Assembly (NCBI RefSeq): GCF_030296935.1
Contig: NZ_AP028032.1
Coordinates: 2,170,001 to 2,234,000 of the forward strand
Direction of reading: 5' to 3'
Source: Coprobacter fastidiosus
GTDB lineage: Bacteria; Bacteroidota; Bacteroidia; Bacteroidales; Coprobacteraceae
Length of the DNA stretch: 64,000 nucleotides
Within the stretch, counting starts at the first letter, position 1; every line of letters starts with the position of its first letter. Position numbers and translations under genes: made by a program. Positions 1 through 8,013 of this stretch are shown here, in pieces. The notes below the pieces were generated by a model. The model made no database searches. It had not been told where the DNA came from and saw nothing but the letters and a program-made list of their open reading frames with translations.

Positions 1-476
1 ATTCGTTGCTCAAGCAACACCCGCAATTTTTCACGGCACTTTTCTATATGTTCCGGAGAAGCGTCACGGCGTTCTACCTCCTGCTGCATATGATAAATCT
101 TAAGGGCCAGAATAGAAAGTCGATCTATTGCCCATGCAGGACTTTCGGTATTGATCTTTGCATCTGCTTCCACCTTTACATTCTTATACTTATCCCAGAA
201 ATAACTGTCTATCAATTCGACCAAATCGGTACGATCCTGATTCGACTTGTCAATACGGCGTTTTATCTGCAACGCTTCTGAGGGATCGATAGCCGGATTG
301 CGAATAATATCTTCCAAATGCCACTGGACGGCATCGATCCAATTTTTCAGATACAAATAATAATCGATTGTTTTTTCTTCAAAAGGATTCTGAATCTCAG
401 CATCCACGTCATCTATATTGTGATAAGCCAATGTGGCATTCCAAAATATCCGGTTACTTTTTTCACTAAAAGTCAT
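1..476 (-). CDS. DUF4254 domain protein (3' end beyond left edge)
   Basis: Reading leftwards from the ATG at 476 gives an open frame of 158 codons that runs off the window. It begins MTFSEKSNRIFWNATLAYHN and contains KNWIDAVQWHLEDIIRNP, which is how Bacteroidetes DUF4254 proteins look. The family has no established activity; in related genomes it is often beside a glycosyltransferase family 9 (heptosyltransferase-like) gene, so a link to envelope glycans is possible but is inference here. It is divergent from pdxB, with an exact -7 box at 507-514. Only the N-terminal part is visible. Confidence 0.8.
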   Translation of the reverse strand, partial: MTFSEKSNRIFWNATLAYHNIDDVDAEIQNPFEEKTIDYYLYLKNWIDAVQWHLEDIIRNPAIDPSEALQIKRRIDKSNQDRTDLVELIDSYFWDKYKNVKVEADAKINTESPAWAIDRLSILALKIYHMQQEVERRDASPEHIEKCREKLRVLLEQR

Positions 477-506
477 ATCGAGTCTGTTATTGTATAGTTA
501 AGTCTA

Positions 507-537
507 CAAACATAACAATTGTTTCATAAACGAACAA
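507..537 (-). promoter_or_regulatory. promoter of DUF4254 gene
   Basis: On the minus strand TATGTTTG (514-507) matches the Bacteroidetes -7 consensus TAnnTTTG. A TTG (537-535) lies 20 bases upstream, as expected for the -33 element. The ATG is about 30 bases downstream. Confidence 0.6.
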
Positions 538-597
538 TCTTTCGGACAAATAAATACGGTTTAACGCCCTTTACCGAATACATACCGAAAAAAGAGT

Positions 598-605
598 TAA
601 TTTTG
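598..605 (+). promoter_or_regulatory. -7 box of pdxB promoter
   Basis: TAATTTTG matches TAnnTTTG exactly and sits 17 bases before the pdxB ATG. No clear -33 TTTG is seen. The leader would be very short. Confidence 0.5.
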
Positions 606-622
606 TACCATTTCCCGTAGAT

Positions 623-1750
623 ATGAAAAAGAATATCAATATTATTATCGATAATAAAATACCTTTCATCAAAGGTATTCTCGAACCGTATGCAAACGTT
701 AGATATTTACCCCCTTCGGAGATAACAAAAGATCAAGTAAAGGATACTGATATTTTGATCATACGCACTCGTACACGCTGCAATGAAAATCTTCTTTCAG
801 GAAGCCGTTGCAAATTTATCGGTACGGCAACAATCGGATTCGACCACATCGATACCGAATATTGCAAACAAAACGATATCGAATGGAAGAATGCGCCGGG
901 ATGCAATGCCTCATCGGTCGGGCAATATATATTAGCATCTTTGCTTCTGCATGCAGAACAAAACAATTATTCGCTTAAAGGGAAAAAGATCGGAATAGTC
1001 GGTGTCGGTCATGTCGGTTCGATAGTCGCTCACCATTGCCGAACTATCGGGATGACTGTTTTGCTCAATGATCCGCCTCGGGCAAATACGGAACAAAACG
1101 GTACTTTCGTTTCTTTAGACACGATTGCCGAAGAATGCGATTTTATCACTTTTCATACACCGCTTAATCGCACGGGGATATACCGAAGTTTTCATCTGGC
1201 CGACAATAGCTTTTTCAAAAAGTTGAGAAAGCAACCCGTTATCATCAATTCTTCCCGAGGAGAAGTTGTCGATAATAAAGCCTTATTAACCGCATATCAA
1301 AAGAAAGAAATATCGGATATAATCATCGATTGTTGGGAAAACGAACCGGATATACTTCCTGAATTACTTGAGAGCGCCTTTATCGCAACACCTCATATTG
1401 CCGGCTACTCAGCCGACGGAAAATCGAATGCCTCCCGGGCTATGGTTCGGGAAATATCCCGAATACTCGGGATCGAGATCGACACCTCAAAAATAACACC
1501 TCCGCCAGCCCCTTTTCCGGAAATAGATCTAAATGTATGTTCGGGAGATCCGATAACGAATGCCGTAATCGCGTCATACGATCCCCGAACCGACACAACC
1601 AATTTGCGTTCCGCACCTGAACAATTCGAAAATTTACGCGGGAATTACGGACTTCGTCGAGAATTCGGAGCATATAAAATCATGCTTTCCGCATCCGAAA
1701 AAATTCCGGTTTTAAAAGAATTAGGGTTCATTAGCCCCTCAAAATCATAG
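623..1750 (+). CDS. pdxB: 4-phosphoerythronate dehydrogenase
   Basis: Second enzyme of the DXP-dependent pyridoxal 5'-phosphate pathway; it oxidises 4-phospho-D-erythronate with NAD in the cytoplasm. The 375-residue length is normal for PdxB. It is a D-2-hydroxyacid dehydrogenase: the NAD-binding GIVGVGHVGS is at 124-133, and the catalytic triad is visible as Arg212 (NSSRGEVVD), Glu241 and His258 (TPHIAGYS). The extra C-terminal region after about 285 separates PdxB from SerA-type relatives. It overlaps the convergent purN tail to tail by 6 bp, with no terminator between. An exact -7 box lies just upstream. Confidence 0.93.
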   Translation: MKKNINIIIDNKIPFIKGILEPYANVRYLPPSEITKDQVKDTDILIIRTRTRCNENLLSGSRCKFIGTATIGFDHIDTEYCKQNDIEWKNAPGCNASSVGQYILASLLLHAEQNNYSLKGKKIGIVGVGHVGSIVAHHCRTIGMTVLLNDPPRANTEQNGTFVSLDTIAEECDFITFHTPLNRTGIYRSFHLADNSFFKKLRKQPVIINSSRGEVVDNKALLTAYQKKEISDIIIDCWENEPDILPELLESAFIATPHIAGYSADGKSNASRAMVREISRILGIEIDTSKITPPPAPFPEIDLNVCSGDPITNAVIASYDPRTDTTNLRSAPEQFENLRGNYGLRREFGAYKIMLSASEKIPVLKELGFISPSKS

Positions 1751-2320
1751 TCGTGAGACAATATCCTCAATTATCCGAGGATAAAACTCATACTCCAATC
1801 GGTGCACTTTTCGAGCTACATCTTCATAAGTATCAGCCGGATCTACCGTACATTTTTCTTGATGAATAATAGCCCCTGAATCATAGTGTTCGTTTACATA
1901 ATGTATCGTTATACCGCTTTCTTTCTCTCCCGCCTCGACAACAGCTTTATGAACATGATCTCCATACATACCCTTCCCACCGAAACGAGGTAACAACGCA
2001 GGATGGATATTTATAATTGCACCGGGATATGCCTGAATCAAATACTTCGGGATCTGCAATAAAAAACCGGCCAAAACGATAAAATCGATATGAAAATCCC
2101 GAAGTTTTGTCAGTACATAATACTCCGATTCAGAAAACTCCTTTTTCGTAATGATAAGTTCAGGAACTTTCAATAACCGGGCACGCTCAAGGACATAAGC
2201 ATCCGACCTGTTAGAAACAACAAGGGAAACTTCAATACTCTTCGATTTGGAAAAATATTGAATAATGTTCTCTGCATTAGTACCCGAACCGGAAGCAAAT
2301 ATGGCAATGTGTGTATTCAT
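1745..2320 (-). CDS. purN: phosphoribosylglycinamide formyltransferase
   Basis: GAR transformylase, which transfers the formyl group of 10-formyl-tetrahydrofolate to GAR in purine synthesis. The 191 residues fit the family. Visible motifs are the phosphate loop FASGSGTNAENI at 8-19, the catalytic Asn104 and His106 in NIHPALLPRFGGKGMYG, and Asp147 in HYDSGA. It overlaps the 3' end of pdxB by 6 bp on the opposite strand. The neighbourhood acpP-fabF-rnc beyond its start is common in Bacteroidetes. Confidence 0.95.
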   Translation of the reverse strand: MNTHIAIFASGSGTNAENIIQYFSKSKSIEVSLVVSNRSDAYVLERARLLKVPELIITKKEFSESEYYVLTKLRDFHIDFIVLAGFLLQIPKYLIQAYPGAIINIHPALLPRFGGKGMYGDHVHKAVVEAGEKESGITIHYVNEHYDSGAIIHQEKCTVDPADTYEDVARKVHRLEYEFYPRIIEDIVSRL

Positions 2321-2403
2321 TTTTCATTCTATCATTTCAAGTCTTGACAAAACTACAAAAATTTATAAAACAGCCGAAGAAACGATACAATTAATATAAA
2401 GGA

Positions 2404-2625
2404 GCAGTCAAACTCTATCAAGAATACAAGCCTCAATTATTCTGATAGACATCAATATGCCGGTACTCGACAAATACGGAACGACAAAAAAATCCGTGAA
2501 ATATCTTCATCAGCTCCAATCATTGCCGTAACAGCACCGAAGATGAAGATAAGATCCTAAAAAGCGGATTCGACGGGTACACGTCAAAACCTATCACTAT
2601 TAATACCAATTACATTAAAAGATAA
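2404..2625 (+). pseudogene. decayed response-regulator receiver domain
   Basis: Conceptual translation across several frames reconstructs the second half of a CheY-like receiver. Frame 1 from 2404 reads AVKLYQEYKPQL; the next frame from 2433 reads SIILIDINMPVLDKYGTT with the phospho-acceptor Asp in DINMP; after a short poly-A run (2486-2492, one base too few) a third frame reads IREISSSAPIIAVTA; from 2536 the first frame returns with GFDGYTSKPITIN and stops at 2623-2625. The conserved Lys of SKPI and the Thr of VTA are both recognisable. At least three frameshifts rule out a working product. It could be the end of a hybrid histidine kinase or of a stand-alone regulator; no kinase remnant is seen upstream. 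Confidence 0.75.
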
Positions 2626-2930
2626 AATTGTCGATCTATTGACAAATCGAATTCTATTTATTTAATTATGTATCGAAAGATGTTCTAAACGGCAAATAAA
2701 AATGCGAAAAATATCCGTTTTCTTCCCTAAAGTCAGTATAGAACAATTCATTGTCCGTTCTATTTTTCCATTGAAAATTGAAAGTTCAAAGAAAAACGGC
2801 ACAGGAAATCATTATCAAAAAGGATAAAATGAACTCAATTTTTATCTTCAGAGAGCCATCAAGAGGCAAAAAATTGCACAAACAGACTAAAAGTGTGCAG
2901 TTTTTTTGATTTTATACAGTAAATATTTTT

Positions 2931-2958
2931 TTTGTTTGGAGAAAAATGTATTTCTTTG
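2931..2958 (+). promoter_or_regulatory. probable acpP-fabF-rnc promoter
   Basis: TTTCTTTG at 2951-2958 matches the -7 consensus at 7 of 8 positions, with TTTG copies at 2931-2938 upstream although the spacing is short. The leader to the acpP ATG is about 50 bases and A/T rich. The same TTTCTTTG variant stands before korA. Confidence 0.45.
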
Positions 2959-3008
2959 CACAGCAAAAATAAGAAGTAAATTTATTAATTAACTAAAAAC
3001 TGGAAGTT

Positions 3009-3245
3009 ATGTCTGAAATTGCATCAAGAGTAAAAGCAATCATCGTTGACAAATTAGGAGTAGAAGAATCTGAAGTTACACCAGAAGCAAGCTTCACAAA
3101 CGATCTTGGAGCAGATTCTCTTGACACTGTAGAATTGATCATGGAATTCGAAAAAGAATTCGGTATCACGATTCCTGATGATCAAGCAGAAAAAATCGGA
3201 ACTGTTGGCGATGCTGTATCATACATCGAAGCTAACGCGAAGTAA
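3009..3245 (+). CDS. acpP: acyl carrier protein
   Basis: Small acidic carrier of fatty-acid synthesis, 78 residues as usual. Ser37 in GADSLDTVE is the 4'-phosphopantetheine attachment site. The helix II recognition surface ([13 protein letters not shown]) is intact. It starts the acpP-fabF-rnc cluster, 17 bases before fabF, so carrier and condensing enzyme are made together. Confidence 0.97.
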   Translation: MSEIASRVKAIIVDKLGVEESEVTPEASFTNDLGADSLDTVELIMEFEKEFGITIPDDQAEKIGTVGDAVSYIEANAK

Positions 3246-3262
3246 CTGAATACTCTACTTTT

Positions 3263-4525
3263 ATGGAATTAAAAAGAGTTGTTGTAACAGGTCTGGGGGC
3301 AGTTACGCCATTGGGACTCAACGTTGATGAAACTTGGGAAGCCCTGTTGAATGGAGTAAGTGGTGCCGGACCTATTACTCATTTTGATGCTTCACAATTC
3401 AAGACACAGTTTGCTTGTGAAGTAAAAAATTTCGACCCTACACTTTATCTCGATAAAAAAGAGGTGCGCAAATTCGACCGATATGCGCAATTTGCTGTTG
3501 CTGCAGCAAAAGAAGCTGTCGGAGATTCGGCTTTAGACCTTGAAAAAGTAGATAAAAACAGGGTGGGAGTTATATTTGCTGCCGGTATCGGTGGTATACG
3601 GACTTTTGAAGAAGAAGTCGGCGGATACTTTACCAACATAGAACGCGGCCCTAAATTCAATCCGTTTTTCATCCCTAAAATGATTGCCGACATCGCTGCC
3701 GGTCATATCTCTATGATTTACGGATTTCATGGTCCTAACTATGCAACGGTTTCGGCTTGTGCATCATCTACTCATTCCCTGATCGATGCATTCAATAATA
3801 TTCGTTTAGGAAAAGCCGATGTTATCGTAACTGGTGGAGCTGAAGCAGCAATATCCGTAGCAGGAATCGGTGGATTTAACGCAATGCACGCCATTTCGAC
3901 CCGCAATGAAGATCCCCAAACGGCATCTCGCCCATTCAGTGCTAGCCGTGACGGTTTCGTTATGGGAGAAGGCGGTGTTTGCCTTATACTCGAAGAATTG
4001 AATCACGCTTTAGCTCGTGGAGCAAAAATATATGCAGAAGTTGTCGGTGGCGGTATGTCTGCAGACGCCTATCACTTGACAGCAACTCACCCTGAAGGTC
4101 TCGGAGCAAAATTAGTTATGCAAAATGCCCTGAGTGATGCAGAGATGAAGCCTGAAGAAGTAGATTATATTAATGTACACGGTACATCGACACCGGTAGG
4201 CGATATATCGGAAGTTAAGGCGATCAAATCTGTATTCGGAGATCATGCTTATGAGCTGAATATAAGTTCAACCAAATCGATGACCGGACACTTATTAGGT
4301 GCAGCCGGAGCTATTGAAGCTATGATTTGTGTAAAAACCGTTGAAAATGACATCGTTCCTCCGACAATAAACTTTACCGAAGGAGATGAAGATCCGGAAA
4401 TTGATTACAAATTGAATTTTACATTCAACAAACCTCAAAAGAGGACTGTTAATGTAGCTCTGTCCAATACTTTCGGATTCGGCGGTCATAATGCAAGCAT
4501 CATCGTAAAGAAATTCAAAGGATAA
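3263..4525 (+). CDS. fabF: 3-oxoacyl-[ACP] synthase II
   Basis: Elongating beta-ketoacyl-ACP synthase of type II fatty-acid synthesis. The 420 residues match FabF. The thiolase-fold active site is complete: Cys166 in SACASSTH, His306 in NVHGTSTPVGD and His343 in SMTGHLLGAAG. It is co-transcribed with acpP upstream, and its stop is one base before the rnc start, so translation of rnc is probably coupled to it. Confidence 0.96.
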   Translation: MELKRVVVTGLGAVTPLGLNVDETWEALLNGVSGAGPITHFDASQFKTQFACEVKNFDPTLYLDKKEVRKFDRYAQFAVAAAKEAVGDSALDLEKVDKNRVGVIFAAGIGGIRTFEEEVGGYFTNIERGPKFNPFFIPKMIADIAAGHISMIYGFHGPNYATVSACASSTHSLIDAFNNIRLGKADVIVTGGAEAAISVAGIGGFNAMHAISTRNEDPQTASRPFSASRDGFVMGEGGVCLILEELNHALARGAKIYAEVVGGGMSADAYHLTATHPEGLGAKLVMQNALSDAEMKPEEVDYINVHGTSTPVGDISEVKAIKSVFGDHAYELNISSTKSMTGHLLGAAGAIEAMICVKTVENDIVPPTINFTEGDEDPEIDYKLNFTFNKPQKRTVNVALSNTFGFGGHNASIIVKKFKG

Positions 4526-4526
4526 C

Positions 4527-5399
4527 GTGTTTCTGAACTTTTATAAAAGAATACGGCTTTTTGTGCAAAAGCACAAAGGGCCGTATTCTTTGTTTTATCA
4601 AATACTCGGATTCTACCCCAATAATATAAATTTATACGAACAGGCATTTGTCCACCGTTCATCGGATATCCGTACCCAAGAAGGGCAACGAATCAACAAC
4701 GAACGATTAGAATTTTTAGGGGATGCAATTCTCGACGCAGTTGTCTCAGATATCCTGTTCAATAAATTTCCGAATAAAAAAGAAGGCTTTTTATCCAATA
4801 CACGATCAAAAATCGTAAAAAGAGATACACTGAACGACATTGCCATAAAAATGGGATTGGATAAACTCGTACAGACTTCTATCCGGACAAATACTCATAA
4901 CAATTATATTTACGGCAATGCTTTCGAAGCCTTCATCGGAGCTATATATCTTGATCAAGGGTATGAAACATGCAAAACATTTATCCAAGACCGCATAATC
5001 GCACCTTATATAGATTTATCGGTAATTGCACGGAAAGAAGTCAATTTCAAATCAAAATTGATAGAATGGGGACAAAAAAACCGTATCGATGTATCGTTCT
5101 CTCTCATCGAAGCCTTTACTGACAAAGAAAATAATCCCATATTTCAGTTTCAAGCAATTCTCGCCGGAAATCCATGTGGAATAGGGATCGGCTATTCTAA
5201 AAAAGAAGCTCAACAAAATGCAGCACAAATAGCCTTAACTCGTGTAAAAAACGACCAAACATTCGCCCAATCAATACTTAGTGCACAAAAAAAACAGGAA
5301 TTAAATCTTTCAGAAAAAGAAAATAACGAAAATTTTAGAGAGCAATTCTCCTTATCTTTTACAAACCACGATTCTCCAGATAAACCTCACGAATCTTAA
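4527..5399 (+). CDS. rnc: ribonuclease III
   Basis: Double-strand-specific endoribonuclease for rRNA and mRNA processing. The frame starts at a GTG one base after the fabF stop; this start keeps the N-terminal sequence up to ILGFYP that Bacteroidetes RNase III proteins share. The signature NERLEFLGDAIL lies at 58-69 (Glu62 and Asp66 metal ligands). The second acidic pair reads NAFEAFIGA with Glu134 but Asn131 where E. coli has Asp114. A dsRNA-binding domain spans about 171-240, followed by a 50-residue low-complexity tail not found in E. coli. A 21-bp RNA hairpin lies inside codons 7-22 (separate entry). Confidence 0.94.
   Translation: MFLNFYKRIRLFVQKHKGPYSLFYQILGFYPNNINLYEQAFVHRSSDIRTQEGQRINNERLEFLGDAILDAVVSDILFNKFPNKKEGFLSNTRSKIVKRDTLNDIAIKMGLDKLVQTSIRTNTHNNYIYGNAFEAFIGAIYLDQGYETCKTFIQDRIIAPYIDLSVIARKEVNFKSKLIEWGQKNRIDVSFSLIEAFTDKENNPIFQFQAILAGNPCGIGIGYSKKEAQQNAAQIALTRVKNDQTFAQSILSAQKKQELNLSEKENNENFREQFSLSFTNHDSPDKPHES
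4546..4591 (+). other. 21-bp hairpin inside the start of rnc
   Basis: Arms 4546-4566 and 4571-4591 pair over all 21 positions in RNA (19 Watson-Crick, two G-U at 4558/4559 with 4579/4578) around an AAAA loop. It lies 20 bases after the fabF stop and within rnc codons 7-22. The following bases are only moderately T rich, so it may act as a leaky terminator after fabF, an RNase III cleavage site, or both. Confidence 0.75.
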
Positions 5400-5462
5400 A
5401 TAACTTTATTTAATTAATAAAGTAAAAAAACATTTACTTAAAACTGGTATTATAGGCTCATA

Positions 5463-5535
5463 AGAACTGTCTGAATTTTCTAATAAGCGAACATTATCAG
5501 GTCATTTTTACGTTTTCTCCCGACAAAACTTTTAT
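5463..5535 (+). repeat. copy D of the AGAGCCTGTC intergenic repeat
   Basis: Resembles the left part of the complete element at 16085: an AGAACTGTCTGAATTTTC start, then ATTATCAGGTCATTTTTACG about 30 bases later. No matching right terminus was found before the protease gene. It lies in the 323-base gap between rnc and the C10 protease (5400-5722). That gap otherwise holds A/T-rich sequence and a possible -7 box, CAGATTTG at 5669-5676. Confidence 0.55.
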
Positions 5536-5722
5536 ACCGACCTTAATTTTGATCCAGAATTAGCCAATATCGAAAACCATAATAATATAGAAATCAATAT
5601 TTCAAACTACCTTGTTAATCTCAATTTTAATTCTTATATTTACCAAGCATGATTAACATTACAAAAATCAGATTTGTACACAACTGCATACACATCATAC
5701 TTAACCCTAATACCCCAACAAA

Positions 5723-7777
5723 ATGAAACAGATTTTACAAAAACTACTGATTGTAACTTTTTTACTCGCACTTACACAGCTATTGCATGCCCGTAAAATT
5801 GAAGTTACCGACGCTCTATCAACGGCTAAAAATTTTATTGCTAATACTGAATACGGCAAAATACGACAAAAGGCTATTGCCACAAACTTGGAACTCGTAT
5901 ACACCGAGAGCGATGCCAATGCTCCTCTCTACTACGTGTTCAACATAACTGGAGGCGGTTTTGTCATTACCGCTGCCGACGACCGCGCAACAGAGATACT
6001 TGCATACGTAGACAAGGGTTCATACAATCCCTCAACACTGCCCGCAAACATGCGCTGGTGGCTTGGCGAATACGCCCGGCAAATAAAGGCAGTATGCTCC
6101 ATGCCGGAAGTTACAGAGCAAACACACGCCGCTAAAGCCGTAAAAACAGAAATAAAGCCCTTGCTCGAAACCGAATGGTCACAAGAAGCCCCATTCAATC
6201 AACTTTGCAGTTACAATAATGGTACAAGTATCTCACCCGCTTTAACCGGATGTGTAGCCACCGCAATGTCGCAAATCATGTATTTCCACAAATGGCCCGA
6301 AAAGGGCACGGGATCGTACAGCTACGACTACTCGATAGACGTAAACGGCAAAGAAGTACAGCAACACAAGGAAAGCAACTTTGCTGAGCACACATACGAT
6401 TATGCAGCCATGATACCCTCATACCGTTCCGGCTACACACAACAGCAAGCCGATGCAGTGGCTCTTTTGATGTTCGACTGTGCAATTAGCGTAAATTCGC
6501 TTTTCAATGACACAAACATAGGCACAGCCGGCGCATCGAACTGGGCTGTTTATTCATTTCAAGATTACTTTGGATATGCAAAAACAGCAGCAGAGATAAG
6601 CCGCAGCAACATTACTAACGATGATGAATGGGAAACGCTTGTATACAACGACTTACAAGCAGGACTTCCGATTTTCTACTCCGGTAATGACGATAGCGGC
6701 AGCGGACACACGTTCGTTTGCGATGGTTACAAAGATGGCCTTTTCCATATTAATTGGGGATGGGAAGGTACTTTTAACGGATACTTTGCCCTATCGGGTA
6801 GCGATGCCCTCAATCCTTATACCGGAGCAGGACTTCACGGTCAAGGCTACCATAACGACCAGCGTATTATAACAGGACTAAAGCCGGCTAAAGCCAGCAG
6901 TGGTGTTGTTGCACAAGACGCCATTACCATTTCGCAAAACTCGGCAACTCGCGGTGATGAACTATTCGTTTCGGGAAACATGATAAATATCTCCAACACC
7001 GAGGAAGTTTACATGGGATTAGAATTGACTGATGTAGCAACGGGTGAGAAAATTATAGCGGGTATAACCGACTACACCTTTGCTCCGGGTAACCGTTTCA
7101 GCGCATTGCTACTGAACACGAGCGATATTGTAAAGAACGGCACATTCGAAGTATGGCCGGTTTACCAAATAAGCGGCACCACAGAATGGATACGCATAGA
7201 AGCGGCTACGGGTCAGAACAAAGCACCGCAACTTACCATTTCGGGCAAAACACCGACAATATACGTAACCGCACCTATCAGTTTCGAACACGGGAATTTC
7301 ACATCTATAGAAAACCTCAAACTTTATGTAAAACTGCAAGCTCTCGAGAACGTAAGTAACATAGAATTCCGCGCATATTTCAAGCAACCTTGGGACGGTC
7401 AGACCGGAGCTACATTGACCGGTACTGTTGCTTCACTGGAAAACGGAGACATAACCACCCTTGTCCTCACACCGCTCGGCTCTACGGCCAATCTGCGACA
7501 AGAGATACCTTACTCGCTCGAACTATACTTGTACGAAAACGAACAGAATGTCAAAATTCCGATTTCGAGCAATACCAAGATTAACAACGCTATGATTGTA
7601 AGCGCAGAAAAAGAAGAAGAACTCGGTATCGAGAACGTAACGACCGACAATACCATAGTAGACGTTTTCACGATTGACGGTGTTTTGATTCGTCACAAAG
7701 TAAGCAATGACAGAGCTTTGGAAAACCTTCCTAAAGGCATATACATTGTAAACGGACGCAAGATGTTGGTAAAATAA
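5723..7777 (+). CDS. secreted C10 (streptopain-type) cysteine protease
   Basis: Preproprotein of 684 residues. A signal peptide covers about 1-23 (hydrophobic core LLIVTFLLALTQLL), followed by a Spi-type inhibitory propeptide to about 150 and the C10 peptidase domain at about 155-385. The catalytic Cys177 is in ALTGCVATAMSQ, His329 in GSGHTFVCDGY, and the HINWGWEG motif follows at 342-349. Two Ig-like stretches follow, and the end (VDVFTIDGV to GIYIVNGRKMLVK) resembles a short T9SS sorting tail. Relatives include streptopain and the Bfp proteases of Bacteroides fragilis; the substrate here is unknown. It is monocistronic with its own terminator. Confidence 0.88.
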   Translation: MKQILQKLLIVTFLLALTQLLHARKIEVTDALSTAKNFIANTEYGKIRQKAIATNLELVYTESDANAPLYYVFNITGGGFVITAADDRATEILAYVDKGSYNPSTLPANMRWWLGEYARQIKAVCSMPEVTEQTHAAKAVKTEIKPLLETEWSQEAPFNQLCSYNNGTSISPALTGCVATAMSQIMYFHKWPEKGTGSYSYDYSIDVNGKEVQQHKESNFAEHTYDYAAMIPSYRSGYTQQQADAVALLMFDCAISVNSLFNDTNIGTAGASNWAVYSFQDYFGYAKTAAEISRSNITNDDEWETLVYNDLQAGLPIFYSGNDDSGSGHTFVCDGYKDGLFHINWGWEGTFNGYFALSGSDALNPYTGAGLHGQGYHNDQRIITGLKPAKASSGVVAQDAITISQNSATRGDELFVSGNMINISNTEEVYMGLELTDVATGEKIIAGITDYTFAPGNRFSALLLNTSDIVKNGTFEVWPVYQISGTTEWIRIEAATGQNKAPQLTISGKTPTIYVTAPISFEHGNFTSIENLKLYVKLQALENVSNIEFRAYFKQPWDGQTGATLTGTVASLENGDITTLVLTPLGSTANLRQEIPYSLELYLYENEQNVKIPISSNTKINNAMIVSAEKEEELGIENVTTDNTIVDVFTIDGVLIRHKVSNDRALENLPKGIYIVNGRKMLVK

Positions 7778-7798
7778 CGTTCGTACGCACTACAAAGA

Positions 7799-7847
7799 AG
7801 AGGCTGTCCAAAAATTCAGGCTGAATTTGAGATGGCCTCTGTTTTTT
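7799..7847 (+). terminator. terminator of the C10 protease gene
   Basis: AGAGGC (7799-7804) pairs with GCCTCT (7835-7840), with a further inner inverted repeat between them and a T run at 7842-7847. Confidence 0.65.
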
Positions 7848-7883
7848 ATTTCAGATTTAAATTGGGATATTCGGTAAATGGAA

Positions 7884-7908
7884 AAAGCTCGGTACAATAC
7901 CGAGCTTT
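7884..7908 (-). terminator. terminator of pnp
   Basis: An 11-bp perfect stem (7884-7894 with 7898-7908) with a 3-base loop. On the minus strand it is followed by a T run, about 105 bases after the pnp stop. It could also stop readthrough from the left. Confidence 0.75.
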
Positions 7909-8013
7909 ATTCCGATCTAAGAGTGTATTTCAACAATGTTTAACCATAACTTGGGGACACATCAAAGTGTCAACACCCCTATTCTTATTTTACAAGAATC
8001 TTTCTACAAATAA

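Larger units (their letters stand above)
2321..3008. other. long purN-acpP intergenic region
   Basis: About 690 bases between divergent purN and acpP. It holds the receiver remnant (2404-2625) and the acpP promoter near 2931-2958. A weak hairpin (arms 2876-2880 and 2894-2898) with a T run at 2901-2907 precedes the promoter. No other open frame with recognisable sequence was found in 2630-2870. Confidence 0.6.

Noticed and set aside
2876-2907. hairpin plus T run upstream of the acpP promoter
   Set aside because: The stem is only 5 bp with a 13-base loop, and no functional gene ends before it.
7799-7847. AGAGGCTGTCC start looked like another repeat terminus
   Set aside because: The sequence diverges after the first bases and forms a self-contained terminator for the protease gene.
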